From assembly GCA_963969395.1 (NCBI GenBank), contig OZ017795.1:25463063-25527062 (forward strand): a stretch of 64,000 nt of DNA. Reading direction: 5' to 3'. The stretch is from Pseudoscleropodium purum (Eukaryota; Streptophyta; Bryopsida; Hypnales; Brachytheciaceae). Positions 23,985 to 34,423 of the stretch are shown here, piece after piece. Positions within the stretch are counted from its first letter, which is position 1, and each line of letters begins with the position of its first letter. The translations under genes were made by a program, and so were the position numbers. The notes below the pieces were generated by a model. That model saw only the letters and a program-made list of their open reading frames with translations, ran no database searches and was not told the DNA's origin.

Positions 23985-24093
23985 TGACCGCGGGGCAATT
24001 TGGGTAGGGCGGTCGGGGGAAATAGGGCCGTCTGGGCGGACGGGGCGGTCCCGGCGGACCCTGCGTCCGCGTCCGGACGTCGTGTCAACCTTG
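23985..24093 (-). repeat. Right subterminal array and terminus of the 11.9-kb element
   Basis: CGGGGCGG, GGCGGACGGG and GTCCGGACGTC motifs end in GTCAACCTTG, the inverted match of the left terminus with one change. It is followed directly by CTTGTTCC. Confidence 0.88.
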
Positions 24094-24101
24094 CTTGTTC
24101 C
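24094..24101. repeat. Right 8-bp target-site duplication (CTTGTTCC)
   Basis: Identical to 12210-12217 and directly abutting the right terminus. Confidence 0.92.
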
Positions 24102-24303
24102 CTTCCATGAATCTGATTCGGTGATGAAGGAATTGAAATAAAAACAGATATATATGAGGAAATACTAATAAGCATTGGTCCAAAGAGCAACATCGATCAG
24201 CTTTTTCAAGTACTTTCAATTCCATCAATATGAAGCATTACATCTTCTGTTCAACATGGCCTTCTGCTAAGCCCAATGACAATGAGGATGGAATAAGAAC
24301 ATA

Positions 24304-24975
24304 CTATCGCACTGCAATGTTTTCTCCATCACCTTGGAGGAGCACAAGGTCTTCGTTGAGGTAGTCAAGAGTAGAAGCTGCATGAAAATACAACCATTCC
24401 CGTCTCCAATCGAAATTTTCAAGGATAGGCATTTCAGAGCCAATTATTTTCTTCAATCGCATTGTCAAGTGCTTTGCCGTTGATATATCCAAATTCTTGA
24501 AAGTTTCACTTCTTATCAAACTCGACTTAAATAAATGATGACTTACGAAATCTTCATATGTCAGTGTACAGTTGCCCCAAAGATCCTGTAATTTCCTACT
24601 AAACTTCACCTGATGAACAAAGATAGTCTCATTTTCATATTGTGTAACAAAGGCAGTACACCTAGTGTAAAACGTGTAAGGGAATGTACCTTGAAGCTCT
24701 TCATCTTCTAGTGTAATCCTATTATTAAACCCTACTCTTCTAAAAGCTAAGAAGCATTCTCTAGTGATGAAGAAATTGGTACTATTAATAGGAATTGATT
24801 TGGACAGGTAATTGAGTTCATCAGAAGTTAAACCCACTCCAACACTTTTCAACCATCCAAACGATCGATACGTTTCTCCTCGAAGTATCGGCTTGAACGT
24901 ATTCAAAACCAACAAGGCCATCTTGGAGTGCAAAGATTGCCACCAATCCATGACCATGAATATGATATTTGGCAA
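24304..24975 (-). CDS. Hypothetical cargo ORF beside the right arm (223 aa)
   Basis: An open frame with soluble, mixed composition, rich in aromatic residues. No domain is recognised. The frame starts 13 bp inside the right arm boundary, so its upstream sequence lies in the duplicated arm. The nested 11.9-kb element separates it from another minus-strand frame at 11153-11503. It could be a captured host gene fragment or an element gene. Because it is open while neighbours are broken, it may be worth checking for expression. Confidence 0.4.
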   Translation of the reverse strand: MPNIIFMVMDWWQSLHSKMALLVLNTFKPILRGETYRSFGWLKSVGVGLTSDELNYLSKSIPINSTNFFITRECFLAFRRVGFNNRITLEDEELQGTFPYTFYTRCTAFVTQYENETIFVHQVKFSRKLQDLWGNCTLTYEDFVSHHLFKSSLIRSETFKNLDISTAKHLTMRLKKIIGSEMPILENFDWRREWLYFHAASTLDYLNEDLVLLQGDGENIAVR

Positions 24976-27268
24976 GGTGAGGCCTAAAGCCTATTTCTTT
25001 TCAAAAAATTACTAACAATAATAATTCACTCTTTATAATTACATAATTAGCTTGAAAATGAATTTATAATCCCAAGTCCTTGACAAACTATTGTGGAGTT
25101 ACTTACCCATGTTGGTGATTGTGGGTTGTAGAGAGGATTTTCTTCTAAGGATTGGGAAATTCCGGACACTTCATCAATATAAAGAACTAAGGTGAGTACA
25201 CCCAAAATTGCACCCTACTTAAAACCATCACCATCTCTTTGTGTACATATCCCAAATCAATATGTACATATGTTGAATAAATGATTTGAGAACATCTACC
25301 AAAAAGAACTTTGACCCTCCATAACTTATGCATATGGTATCCAAGTGTCATGTTTTTTAGTACACTAGAACTTCCTTTCACTTGCCAATAGGAAAATATG
25401 AAAATTTGACTAGTCTAACAATAATAACTAGACACAATTCATAAAAGTGGCGATTTTTGGGGTACCTGCCTTAACACCATATTTCATTTTATTAATTTAG
25501 TTACCGGTTCATTTAATTAGTTTGCTGAGTGAGCCAGCCTAATTGTTTGTTCTCTCTGTGTTTTCATGAAAGCACCGTCATTTTCCAAAGAAAAAAACAC
25601 TCTGTTTCAATTCCGACTACGTCTCGCTGAGCATATTCACTTTCCACCTGAAATGCGAAAAAAATTCAATAAATCTTTAATTAAAATTTACAAAAATCTT
25701 TGTATAATTTCCTATACAAGTAAGCATATATTGAAATGTACAATAGGAATTTATGGAATGATGAATGAAATATATGCAATAGTGAATACTATGAGGGATA
25801 CATGTATATTATAATGCATTAGAAATTTGACTCAATTTTTTACAAAGAATGGCACCTCAAATTGAAGAATTGAAAAGAAAAACTTATAAATATCAAAAAC
25901 TTTGTAAATAGCTTAATTGTTGTGAAATTCAAAATTGCTTGAATTGAATAAATTTCTCAAAATCATTTGATAATAGCAATTGAAAATGGAAATCATGAAA
26001 GCTCAAAACTCACAAAAGCACAAAATCATAGAAATGTAAGCCAAGAGAAGCAATGGAATTGCTACCTCTATAATATCACCCTACAAATCTTCTTTAATAT
26101 CACCTTAATTGCAACAACTATATTATTTCTATAATATCACTCTTTGTAATAAGTGATATTACAAAGGTGATGCAAATTGCTACTGTATTTCTGAAATATC
26201 ACATTGTGAAAAAATATGATATCTACGTATGCATAATTGAAAGTACTTTTATCAAAAATTTAAAATAATTATTTTAAAGACTTATTGAAATCATTATCAT
26301 GCATTCTATTGAAATGTATCATAATTTTACCAATGTGATACAATGAATGCGTAGCATAACAAGCAGTAGTCCTTAGTATTAATGGTAGCATTTGCAATAT
26401 TACAATGGGAGTTATGATTTTAGTAGTATGATTATTATATTGTTATATTGTTATTTTTTTACATTGTTATTTTATTATATTGTTAATTATAAATTTTAAA
26501 ATTTTGAATTTAAAATTTTAAGTTTAAAATTAAATTTTTTTTTATTTTTAGTATTTATTTGAGTAATACTTGTTTTTTTAATTTTTTAATTTTGTCATAT
26601 TGTTATTTTGTTATTTTGTTATATTGTAACGAAATATCAAAAATAACGAAAATAATAAAAATGCATCGTTTTCTTTAGATGAATGATTTTTGAGCCCCCT
26701 ACTTTAAGTGTGTAGCTGTTGGGAAGTATTGTTTCATGGTATGTCAGCCCTTCATAAATTCATCAAATATCATCCAAAGAATGTGAATAAATATATACAC
26801 TATTAATAAACATTATAATGTTGGCAAATCTGTTGTTGATTCCATACTAAAGGCGCCGCACTCCAATGGTGTAAACCTGACAAGGAATGTGCTGATATTG
26901 CTCAAAGCGTTAAGTGATGTCAGAGAAGTTGTACGCCGATGTGGAATGATGTTGAGGAATTTGAGGGAAATACAAAAATCCAGAACATTTTGCTCAAGTA
27001 TTTCCGCGCCTACTCTCTAGAAGCTCTGTCTACCTTCTCCGGAACCTCCATCTTCTGTGCCAATTTCACATCAAAATTAATCAATCTTTCTGTAGCTGAC
27101 TTGTTCATTTTCCTTTGTTGAGCTTTCTTGTACTCTTGCGGACTGCGGCGTATTGTATTCCAACATCTTCTGGCCCAAGTTTGACAGTTTCAGTGGCGAG
27201 CGTGGACGTTGCTATGAGTTTCGAGTAAGTGCCATTATCCTCAAATAGGTTGTAGCATTACCAATGTG

Positions 27269-28249
27269 TTGCCGTTGTTGTTTGTTTTGAAACATAGAAG
27301 CATCTGCATACATGTAGCCATTGCTCTTAAGAAATTGGTGTGGAAGTAGTTCATATTGAATCTGTGAGGAGACGCATTTAGGTTTTCAATGTTGTAATCA
27401 CAAGTGTCACAATTGCTTTTCTCATTTCCGCCGAGAGAAATGCAATCTTTGGTCATGCAACCCTATATACATGTTGCTATTTTGAAGTTGGTATGTCTTG
27501 AATTCATGTTGGGTGTATGAGGAAAGGTGGTGTCTTTGTATTGTTGTAATCGCGAAGTATGCTTCCAATTATTGTTTGGAGAAAATTGTAGTCTTCGGTC
27601 ATGCAACTCCATGTAGATGTTGCTCTTAAGAAATTGGTATGAATGGAATTTATGATGAGTCCATGAGAGCGCAGTGTATTTTACATTGTTGTAATTGGAG
27701 TACGCTTCATATTTTCTACGGAGGAAATTTTAGTCCTTTGTCATGCAACTCCATGTAGATGCTGCTCTTATGAAATTGATATAGGAAGAATTCATTTTTA
27801 GTGTATGAAGAACGTAGTGTCTTTTGCGTTGTTGCAATTGCAAAATTCCCTTTTCAATTATTGTGCGGAGAATATTGTAGTTTTTGGTCATGCAACCCCT
27901 TGTAGATATTCCTCTTAAGAAATTAGTATTCAGATTTTATGTTGGGTCCATGAGGAAGCGTGGTGTATTTTGCATTGTTGTAAGCGCGAAGTACACTTCG
28001 TATTTTTTGTAGATCACATTGTAGTCTTCGATCATGCAACCCCATATGGATGTCGCTCCAACAAAATCAGTATGAAAGGAATTCATGTTAGGAAGTGCGG
28101 TGTCCATTGTATTGTTCCAATTGCAAAATACGCTTCCTCATATTTTCTCAACCGGAAAAGAGTCTTTGGTCATGTAGCCCCATGTAGATGTTGTTGAAGC
28201 AAAATTTGTGTGAAAAGAACCCATGTTAGGTCCATCTGGAAGTGCATTG
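27269..28249 (-). repeat. About 143-bp tandem array (right arm)
   Basis: Mirror copy of 6420-7400. Confidence 0.85.
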
Positions 28250-28293
28250 TGTTTTTGAATGTTATAATCGCGAGGTATACTGCTTTGTATTAG

Positions 28294-28822
28294 TTATAAT
28301 CAACTGTCGTGAAAAATATGCAAAGTTATCATTGAGTCAACGATAACTTTTAGTAGAATTCAAAGGTGCATTCATTTCACAATAATCAACTGTTGTGAAC
28401 TATATCCAAAGTTATCATTGAGTCAACGATAACTTTTGGTAGAATCCAAAGGTGCGTTCATTTCACAATAATCCATTGTCAAGAAATATATGCAAAGTTA
28501 TCGTTGAGTCAACGATAACTTTTATTCAAATCCGAAGATGCGTTCATTTCACAATAATCAACTTTTGTGAAATATATGCCAAGTTATCGTTGAGTCAATG
28601 ATAACTTTTATTCAAATCCGAGGGTGCATTCGTTTCACAATAATCAACTATCGAGAAATATATGCCAAGTTATCGTTGAGTCAATGATAACTTTTGGTAG
28701 AATCCAAAGGTGCGTTCATTTCACAATAATCAACTTTTGTGAAATATATACAAAGTTATCGTTGAGTCAATGATGACTTTTATTCAAATCTGAGGGTGTG
28801 TTCATTTCACAATAATCAATTG
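28294..28822 (-). repeat. 86-bp palindrome array (right arm)
   Basis: Mirror copy of 5847-6375, six units each with the GTTATC-to-GATAAC palindrome. It sits 170-700 bp upstream of the ParB/methyltransferase-like gene, where it could act as a regulatory or binding array. Confidence 0.93.
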
Positions 28823-29934
28823 TAATTGCTAGCCTGAAATATATAAATGATCACTTTGTATGTTATTTTCTATCATCAAAGTTATCGTCAACTCACCGAT
28901 AACTAAACAATTCTAGAAATTTAGAATATGAACCTCAGTATATTGATGTGATATAGAGTTGATCATATTAGAAGACTGTTTATAAAGCATTTAGTGGGTC
29001 AAAGAACAACACAAGGACGGAGGCAGAAAACTGGATTTGCAACACCACGGCCGTCTGCTCCCACAACATCCGGAAGTAGAGCAAAGCCAGGGAACACAAG
29101 ATCTGAGCCAAAGAAGAGGGGTGCACCAGTAGGAGCAGAAACTAGTCGAAAGAGAAGGAAGAGTTTCATGGTTGGTACAGAAGGTGCAGCTAGTTCAGGC
29201 TCAAGTTTGACTACAAACTCTGTTGGGTTAGCAGCCTTCAAAGGTCCAATTCCAAACTTTGAGGAAATTGGCAAAATCCAAAAAGACTTTTGGAAGGAAC
29301 ATAGGCACTGCTTCCTCTTTGACATGGTTACAGTGACAGTCGACATCGAACAGTGTATTATAGCGAGCGACGAATACATCATTCGCACACTGCAACAGAA
29401 TATGGTGAATGACATGAAGCAAGTTCTTATTCAAATGGTGGAAATAGGTCAACGCCAAAAAGTGTGTCTCACTCCAGTTGATGATCGGAAAATGCTTTTG
29501 AAGGAAAAGCCAAAGAAATGGGAGGACATTAAAAATATGTGATTTATGATTATCAACGGTCAGCATAGCATTACGGCTTCAAACAACTTCAGAATGAAGC
29601 ATGCGATGAAGACTGGAAAGCCGACCTCCAAAATTGGGATGCCTTAATTGTTTGGACTCAAGATCCAAATAAACTTCGAAACATCTCAAAGTTCTACAAT
29701 CTCATCAACCACCTACATCATGCCCAACCAACTTGGGGCAACCAGTTAATTGCGTGTCGGAACATTTGGAGCATTTTGAAATGCCCAGCGATCGATAGTT
29801 TGGAGCCAAAGGTCAGAGGCAACGGCTCGGTCTACAACGAGAATAACTACAAGGGAAGGTTCAACTCCTTCAAACTTATGTAGTGAAGAACAGATTCCTT
29901 TGCTAAAAATCTGAGCCATAATGAATGTTTTGAA

Positions 29935-30197
29935 GTTTGTCATGGCTACAATTTCTTTCCATTTGAGACTTATCCTTGAGTCAATGATAAGTTGTGGTAT
30001 ATGCTATGAATGACATGCTCTACTCTCAAGACATTTAGCTTTGACCTATACATTCTTTTGAGCACTACAATAGTCTAGAAGTCATACATTTTTTTATTCT
30101 CCTTAGCATTCAGGACTTATCCTTGAGTCAACGATAAGTTGATGTACAAGAAATGAACTATGTGCTCTACTCTAAAGACATTTAATTTTGAACTGCA
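29935..30197 (+). other. Probable intron with two palindromes
   Basis: Non-coding between two coding stretches of the methyltransferase-like gene. It holds palindromes at 29968-29992 and 30115-30139, both built as ACTTATCCTTGA, G, then TCAA(T/C)GATAAGT. Exact splice sites are uncertain. Confidence 0.45.
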
Positions 30198-31520
30198 GAG
30201 TTTCTCGTTAGCTGTTATTCAAAGGTTCCAAAACATAAATCCTGACAAAGATGGCTCCAAGATTAACTCCACTTCGGACCTAAAGAATGAACTCCAAATC
30301 ATAATATTGCCGGAGAAGAAATGGGTGCATTGGAACGATTCCTAACCATGCACGCTGGAGGCAAATTGATTAATCCCCTCACCGACAAACCGTTCAGAGT
30401 AGAGAAAGGATTCAAGGTGAACAATCAAAATTTGAAGCGAGAGTTCTTCAGACATTTTGGGCACTTCACTGATACTGACTTCGAAGAATTCGCAAAGCAC
30501 CTCATTGGTAGAACAAATTGCGGTGTGGTGTATCCGAAGGTGTCTGTTTCCAAGACAAGGATCCCAGTAGCCGACAATCACATTGCATTCGATTGAATGG
30601 AGCGCAGAAAACGTAAGAAGGTAATCATATAGGATTTGATGGAGTTGAAGCCAAGTTTCAAATTTTGGGATAGTGTAGGTGATGTGAAAAATAAGATGTG
30701 GGCAACGTGGAAGGTGAAAAGCAGGTTCTCATCGACAATATGGGATTTCTTACTCTCGCATCCAAAATCAGAGTATTTTAGGAAGCGGTTGAGGAACGAA
30801 GCACGCCTGAAGCGAGTGACAGATTTGAAGACAGAATTCCCAGAAGTGCTCCACATGTTCAAGAGGTTTGTGCAACTAAAGTCTGAGCTTCCGGTGAATA
30901 TCGGAGGAGTGCAAATGCGGGGAGTTGACAGTGTTGGGAAGACGCTAGTAACGCACAGCAACTACTTGTATTCCCCTAAGCAGCTCAACTTGGCAGTCTT
31001 TGATGCTAGGGCTGTCGTCAGGATCACACCCACAGAGACTAAAGCTGCTATTGACCCGTTTTTGATCTTTTTGAAAGAGGAATTGGAGCCTGCCATTACA
31101 AAGCCAAACGTATGGCTCTTCATCTTAAATGACTCGGATGACATTGAAGCCGCAACAAAGTTTGCAACTACAAGTCTAAAAGACTACGATGTTGTCCACT
31201 CTACTTATGTCCCTTCAAAGGGCGAGCAACTGAACAACGTAGGTAGTAAAACGACTGCTCCAGATGTACCACTTCTCTTCCTTTTCAAGAAAGACAACGA
31301 TTTTGTTGCCTCCGTACGTCCATTGATACAAATCAAGTATGATACACCCTCTGATTGTGTATACTACAAGGAACCTGCCAAAAACACGGAGGCAAAGTAC
31401 AGAGTATATATTGGCGAACTCCGAATGGAGTTTTATTTGGAGATCTTGCAGAGCTTTGCCGACCCCCAAAAAAATGTTCTTCGAATTTTTTCAGGCATGA
31501 AGCTCATGATGGCCTCAAAG

Positions 31521-31681
31521 GTATGTACATTCTACTAATAGTTATCCTTGACTCAATGATAACTTCTTTGTTTTGTACATTGCTATTGTTGTATACTGTT
31601 ATCATCGATTTGACAATGGTCCATTGTCCAAAGCGTTTGTTGTCATTCTCATTGAGCTACATCCTTCTGCTTGTGGGTTAG
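31521..31681 (+). other. Intron of the methyltransferase-like gene (161 bp)
   Basis: Donor AAG|GTATGT and acceptor TTAG|ATG. Removing it joins FSGMKLMMASK to MFGAYFYGMVE, restoring the order expected for a beta-class methyltransferase. It contains one palindrome at 31541-31563. Confidence 0.75.
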
Positions 31682-32876
31682 ATGTTTGGAGCGTATTTTT
31701 ATGGGATGGTCGAGAAAGAAGACGTCGACTTGTTCAGGAATATACCAAGTGTTGCTGATCAAATGGATCTTAATGATTTCTTATTTTCAAACTCTCCCTA
31801 CTCGGTGTCGTATACAAATCCACCCCGTCTTATTTCAAGAGTACTCGAATCCATTCCCTCTGAGACAAAAGATGAATCCGAAGAAGAAGAAAAGGTTGGT
31901 GAAGAAGGGTCTGATCCAGACGAGCAGGTGTTTGGTAAACTCGAAAGGGACGTGGCGGAGGCAAATGCAACACAAACGTCTCTCATCAATGCTCCTGTTG
32001 AGTCTCGTGAGGATGATGGAGACATCGAAGCAGATCCTGAATTTGAAACGCAGCGACAATAGAGGCACGACAGAGAGAGAGATTCTGAAGACGAGAGTGA
32101 GAGTGACCCGCAAGAAATAGATGAGAGTGGGGATGACAAAGCTAAAGAGGATTCTGACTCAGAGCAACAAATATAAGAGTTGCAATTGAAGCGACAACAA
32201 GACGTGTTCTTGGTCGATGCTAGTAGGGCAGTCGATGTCGTGATTCAAGAGAATATGAACGATATTATTGAGGTGAGCAGCGAGGTGATGCAGCCAGAAG
32301 ACGACGACTCTGCCGACGAGGTGACTATGAACTCAGAGTGCAAACCAGTGGTTGCTAGTGATGAAAAAGTCATCAAGGTTGAAAAGGACTGGTGGAGATT
32401 GGATATGGAATGAAAGGAGCGGAGGTTGGCACGTAAAGCTGAGAGGGAAGCAACAGAAAAAGCTCTATTTACTGCGCTAGCAGAAAGTAAGGCTGCCAAC
32501 CAGAGACACATAGATGAACAAGCAAAGTCAGACAAATAGTTTAGTGAAATGAGGTTCCAACTTGCAATGCTTGCTAAGGCCTTGAAATCCCAATTGCAAG
32601 GGGGATCTACCAGCCTTCAAATGTCACCTGCCTCCATCCCAAGACAATGTCCTGCACCCACATTGTCCCCTCTTCTCTCTCAAGAGGTGCAACAGTTGGT
32701 TCCACAGTGGCCATATCGTGGAGTGAACGATAAAATTGACTTTGTTCCTTTGGAGGCCGTTGTCACAAGCATTTCAACTACACTAACCGAGTTGCCAAGT
32801 GCATCCCGTGAAGCGCACCAGGTCTCTGGAGAACCAAAAGTACAATTCAATGTGATTCAGACAAACAACAATGAGA

Positions 32877-32899
32877 GTTATCATGGACTCAATGATAAC
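32877..32899 (+). repeat. Palindrome copy inside coding sequence
   Basis: GAGTTATCATGGA / C / TCAATGATAACTC: a copy of the element's palindrome read as protein ESYHGLNDN. It shows that the motif is present in an exon as well as in introns and the arms. Confidence 0.75.
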
Positions 32900-33592
32900 T
32901 CCCAAGCCAATTTGGCTTCTGTGGCTGTAGCAACTGCTTCTGCATTACCTACTTCAAAGATGGGCGCGGCTTTTCCCTTGCCTTATGAAAAAGAACCAGT
33001 TGACTATGGAGAAGGCGAAAAAGTCATCTATGAAAATATGAATGTTGCTGAGGAGGAACAAGGAGATGCAAAGGCACATAATCAAACAATAGCAGGTTCT
33101 TCTCAGGTAATTGATACTCTTTTGATTGTTGATTGAATTGATTGCTTAGTTTCAGCTAAAAATGCATGGCTAATAACAAAGTAATTGAAGTTTTAAATCT
33201 TATATAAATTTTTGCTGCGTAACAAGATGGCAGCACCAATCCTTGATGGCTCGAGTGCTCGACGCTAACGGCAAACGCATCTAAGGAGAGGATGCGTGTA
33301 GCATAGTGATAGCATCAAGTGTACAACATTAGTTGACTTGTTGTCTCGAATTTATGGAATTTTAGTTATTTGTAAAGAAAGTCACAATGCGCCAACTACG
33401 TCTAATTGCACTTCAATGTCTTGTTGCTCAGCTTTCAAAACTCGTATGCGTACTGCCTCCGCTACCAATGAGAGCTTTTTCTAACGGGAGACAAGAGTTG
33501 CTTAGTGGAATTCAATTTGTGTTTCCACTCTCTGGAATTCCTACTGCATTTCAACAAGTAACTTCATTTCTCTGTTGTTTTCTTTTGGTCAG

Positions 33593-34423
33593 GTAGAATT
33601 GAAGTGCGGAAGAGAGGTCGTCCCAAAGAACGTTCCACCGGTAGTACCAGAACCCAAAAGAAAATGGTTGAACATTGTCTTGGACTTAAACGGTGTACTC
33701 TGCCACACTGCTTTGAAGTCCTATGTGGCAAAGTACAAGCCATTCAACGTCAAAGACCATGTTCTCTGCCATCGAAACCCCACTATAATTGGTCCTAAAG
33801 CCGTATTTGCCCGACAGAATGTGGGCGAATTTCTCCAACAGGTTGCTATGATGGCAAAGAGGGTGGTAGTGTGGACCACAATGATGAAGCACAATGCAGA
33901 ACCCATCGTTGCTCACCTCTTTCACGGTTGCAGACATCCTTATGACATCCTAAGTCAGGAGCATTGTACCAAAATAGAGGTTTCCGAGGGAAATTTCTTT
34001 CATCAAGGTGGCAAAGTACATTGCATGAAAGTTCTGTCAGAAGTCTTGTTCGCAAATTCTAGTGGAGACGATCCATTCACTCACAATAATACTATTTGTA
34101 TTAACGACTCTCCAAGTAAGAGCGTCTACAATGAGAATGGAAATGCCATCTTTCTAGACACCTGGAATCACGTAAAACGGAGGGATGATGTTCTTATGGG
34201 GGAGCTCCTACCATGGCTATGGCGTCTACATTTGAACTGCCAAAATGGAGAATTGCGGGATTATGTCCAAGAGAACCGGCTTGGTGTGAACCCTTTCACT
34301 GCTCGTGATCTCTCTATGAAACAAATTGTGGCAGCAATGAGAGAGTCCAGCAAAGCCTTCAATGTACGATATGAACTTCCTGGGATAGGTTTAGTCATAG
34401 GGCGTGGCCGCCGTAGGAAGTGA
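33593..34423 (+). CDS. FCP1/NIF-type (HAD) phosphatase domain exon
   Basis: An open frame of 276 codons with LDLNGVL (about 33678-33700) at the place of the DxDGT(L/V) motif, VVVWTTMMKHNAEPI (HAD motif II position), and ICINDSPSKS (about 34095-34125) at the DDSP motif, followed by a GNAIFLDTW segment. This is the layout of CTD small phosphatase (SCP/FCP1/TIM50) domains. The second Asp of DxD is Asn and the first Asp of DDSP is Asn, so activity may be lost or changed. It reads straight from an intron acceptor, so it is probably the 3' exon of the upstream gene and not a separate gene. It ends with a basic GRGRRRK tail. Confidence 0.75.
   Translation, partial: VELKCGREVVPKNVPPVVPEPKRKWLNIVLDLNGVLCHTALKSYVAKYKPFNVKDHVLCHRNPTIIGPKAVFARQNVGEFLQQVAMMAKRVVVWTTMMKHNAEPIVAHLFHGCRHPYDILSQEHCTKIEVSEGNFFHQGGKVHCMKVLSEVLFANSSGDDPFTHNNTICINDSPSKSVYNENGNAIFLDTWNHVKRRDDVLMGELLPWLWRLHLNCQNGELRDYVQENRLGVNPFTARDLSMKQIVAAMRESSKAFNVRYELPGIGLVIGRGRRRK

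Larger units (their letters stand above)
12218..24093. mobile_element. Nested 11.9-kb DNA transposon with 8-bp TSD, carrying a kinase-like gene
   Basis: The left end reads CAGGGTTGACG. The right end, read inward, is CAAGGTTGACA. The flanks are a perfect CTTGTTCC duplication. GC-rich CGGACG/CGTCCG arrays sit at both ends and before each internal gene. Cargo is a broken RING/CxxC gene on the minus strand, a CxxC plus Gly/Ser/Tyr-rich gene on the plus strand, and an intact kinase-like gene on the plus strand. No hAT dimerisation domain or clear DDE transposase was seen, so this is either non-autonomous or belongs to a poorly described group. One of the CxxC proteins may be the mobility protein. 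Confidence 0.88.
24988..28994 (-). repeat. Right arm of the 4.0-kb internal inverted repeat
   Basis: Reverse complement of 5675-9681 throughout. The palindrome array maps to 28294-28822 and the 143-bp array to 27269-28249. Its outer edge coincides with the first codons of the open frame at 28994, so the arm forms the upstream region of that gene. Confidence 0.95.
28994..34423 (+). pseudogene. ParB-like / beta-class DNA methyltransferase-like / FCP1-type phosphatase gene, broken
   Basis: This appears to be one spliced gene. The first part is a basic Ser/Pro region, then a ParB-like core INGQHS (about 29550-29568), continued after a frameshift (about 29590) by a region ending near 29881. From 30321 to 31520 comes a permuted methyltransferase-like fold: a motif-IV position reading DARA (usually DPPY-like), then the order GE...EFYLEIL...ADP...NVLRIFSG...GAYFYGMVE, which follows beta-class N6/N4 enzymes. 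Introns 31521-31681 and 33107-33592 have GT/AG ends and keep phase 0. The part from 31682 to 33106 is acidic and charged. The final exon, 33593-34423, encodes an FCP1/NIF-like domain. Stops: TGA 29540, TGA 30594, TAG 30630, TAG 32060, TAA 32174, TGA 32411, TAG 32537. Catalysis by the methyltransferase part is doubtful. The single-gene model is inferred. The start codon is unresolved. Confidence 0.6.

Noticed and set aside
5675..28994. The 4-kb arms as LTRs of one retrotransposon
   Set aside because: They are inverted, not direct, lie inside a TIR element, and show no TG...CA ends, primer-binding site or polymerase genes.
31682..33136. A reassigned genetic code reading stops as Gln or Arg
   Set aside because: All three stop codons occur in transposon frames only, while the F-box gene and the kinase-like frame use normal stops and have none inside.
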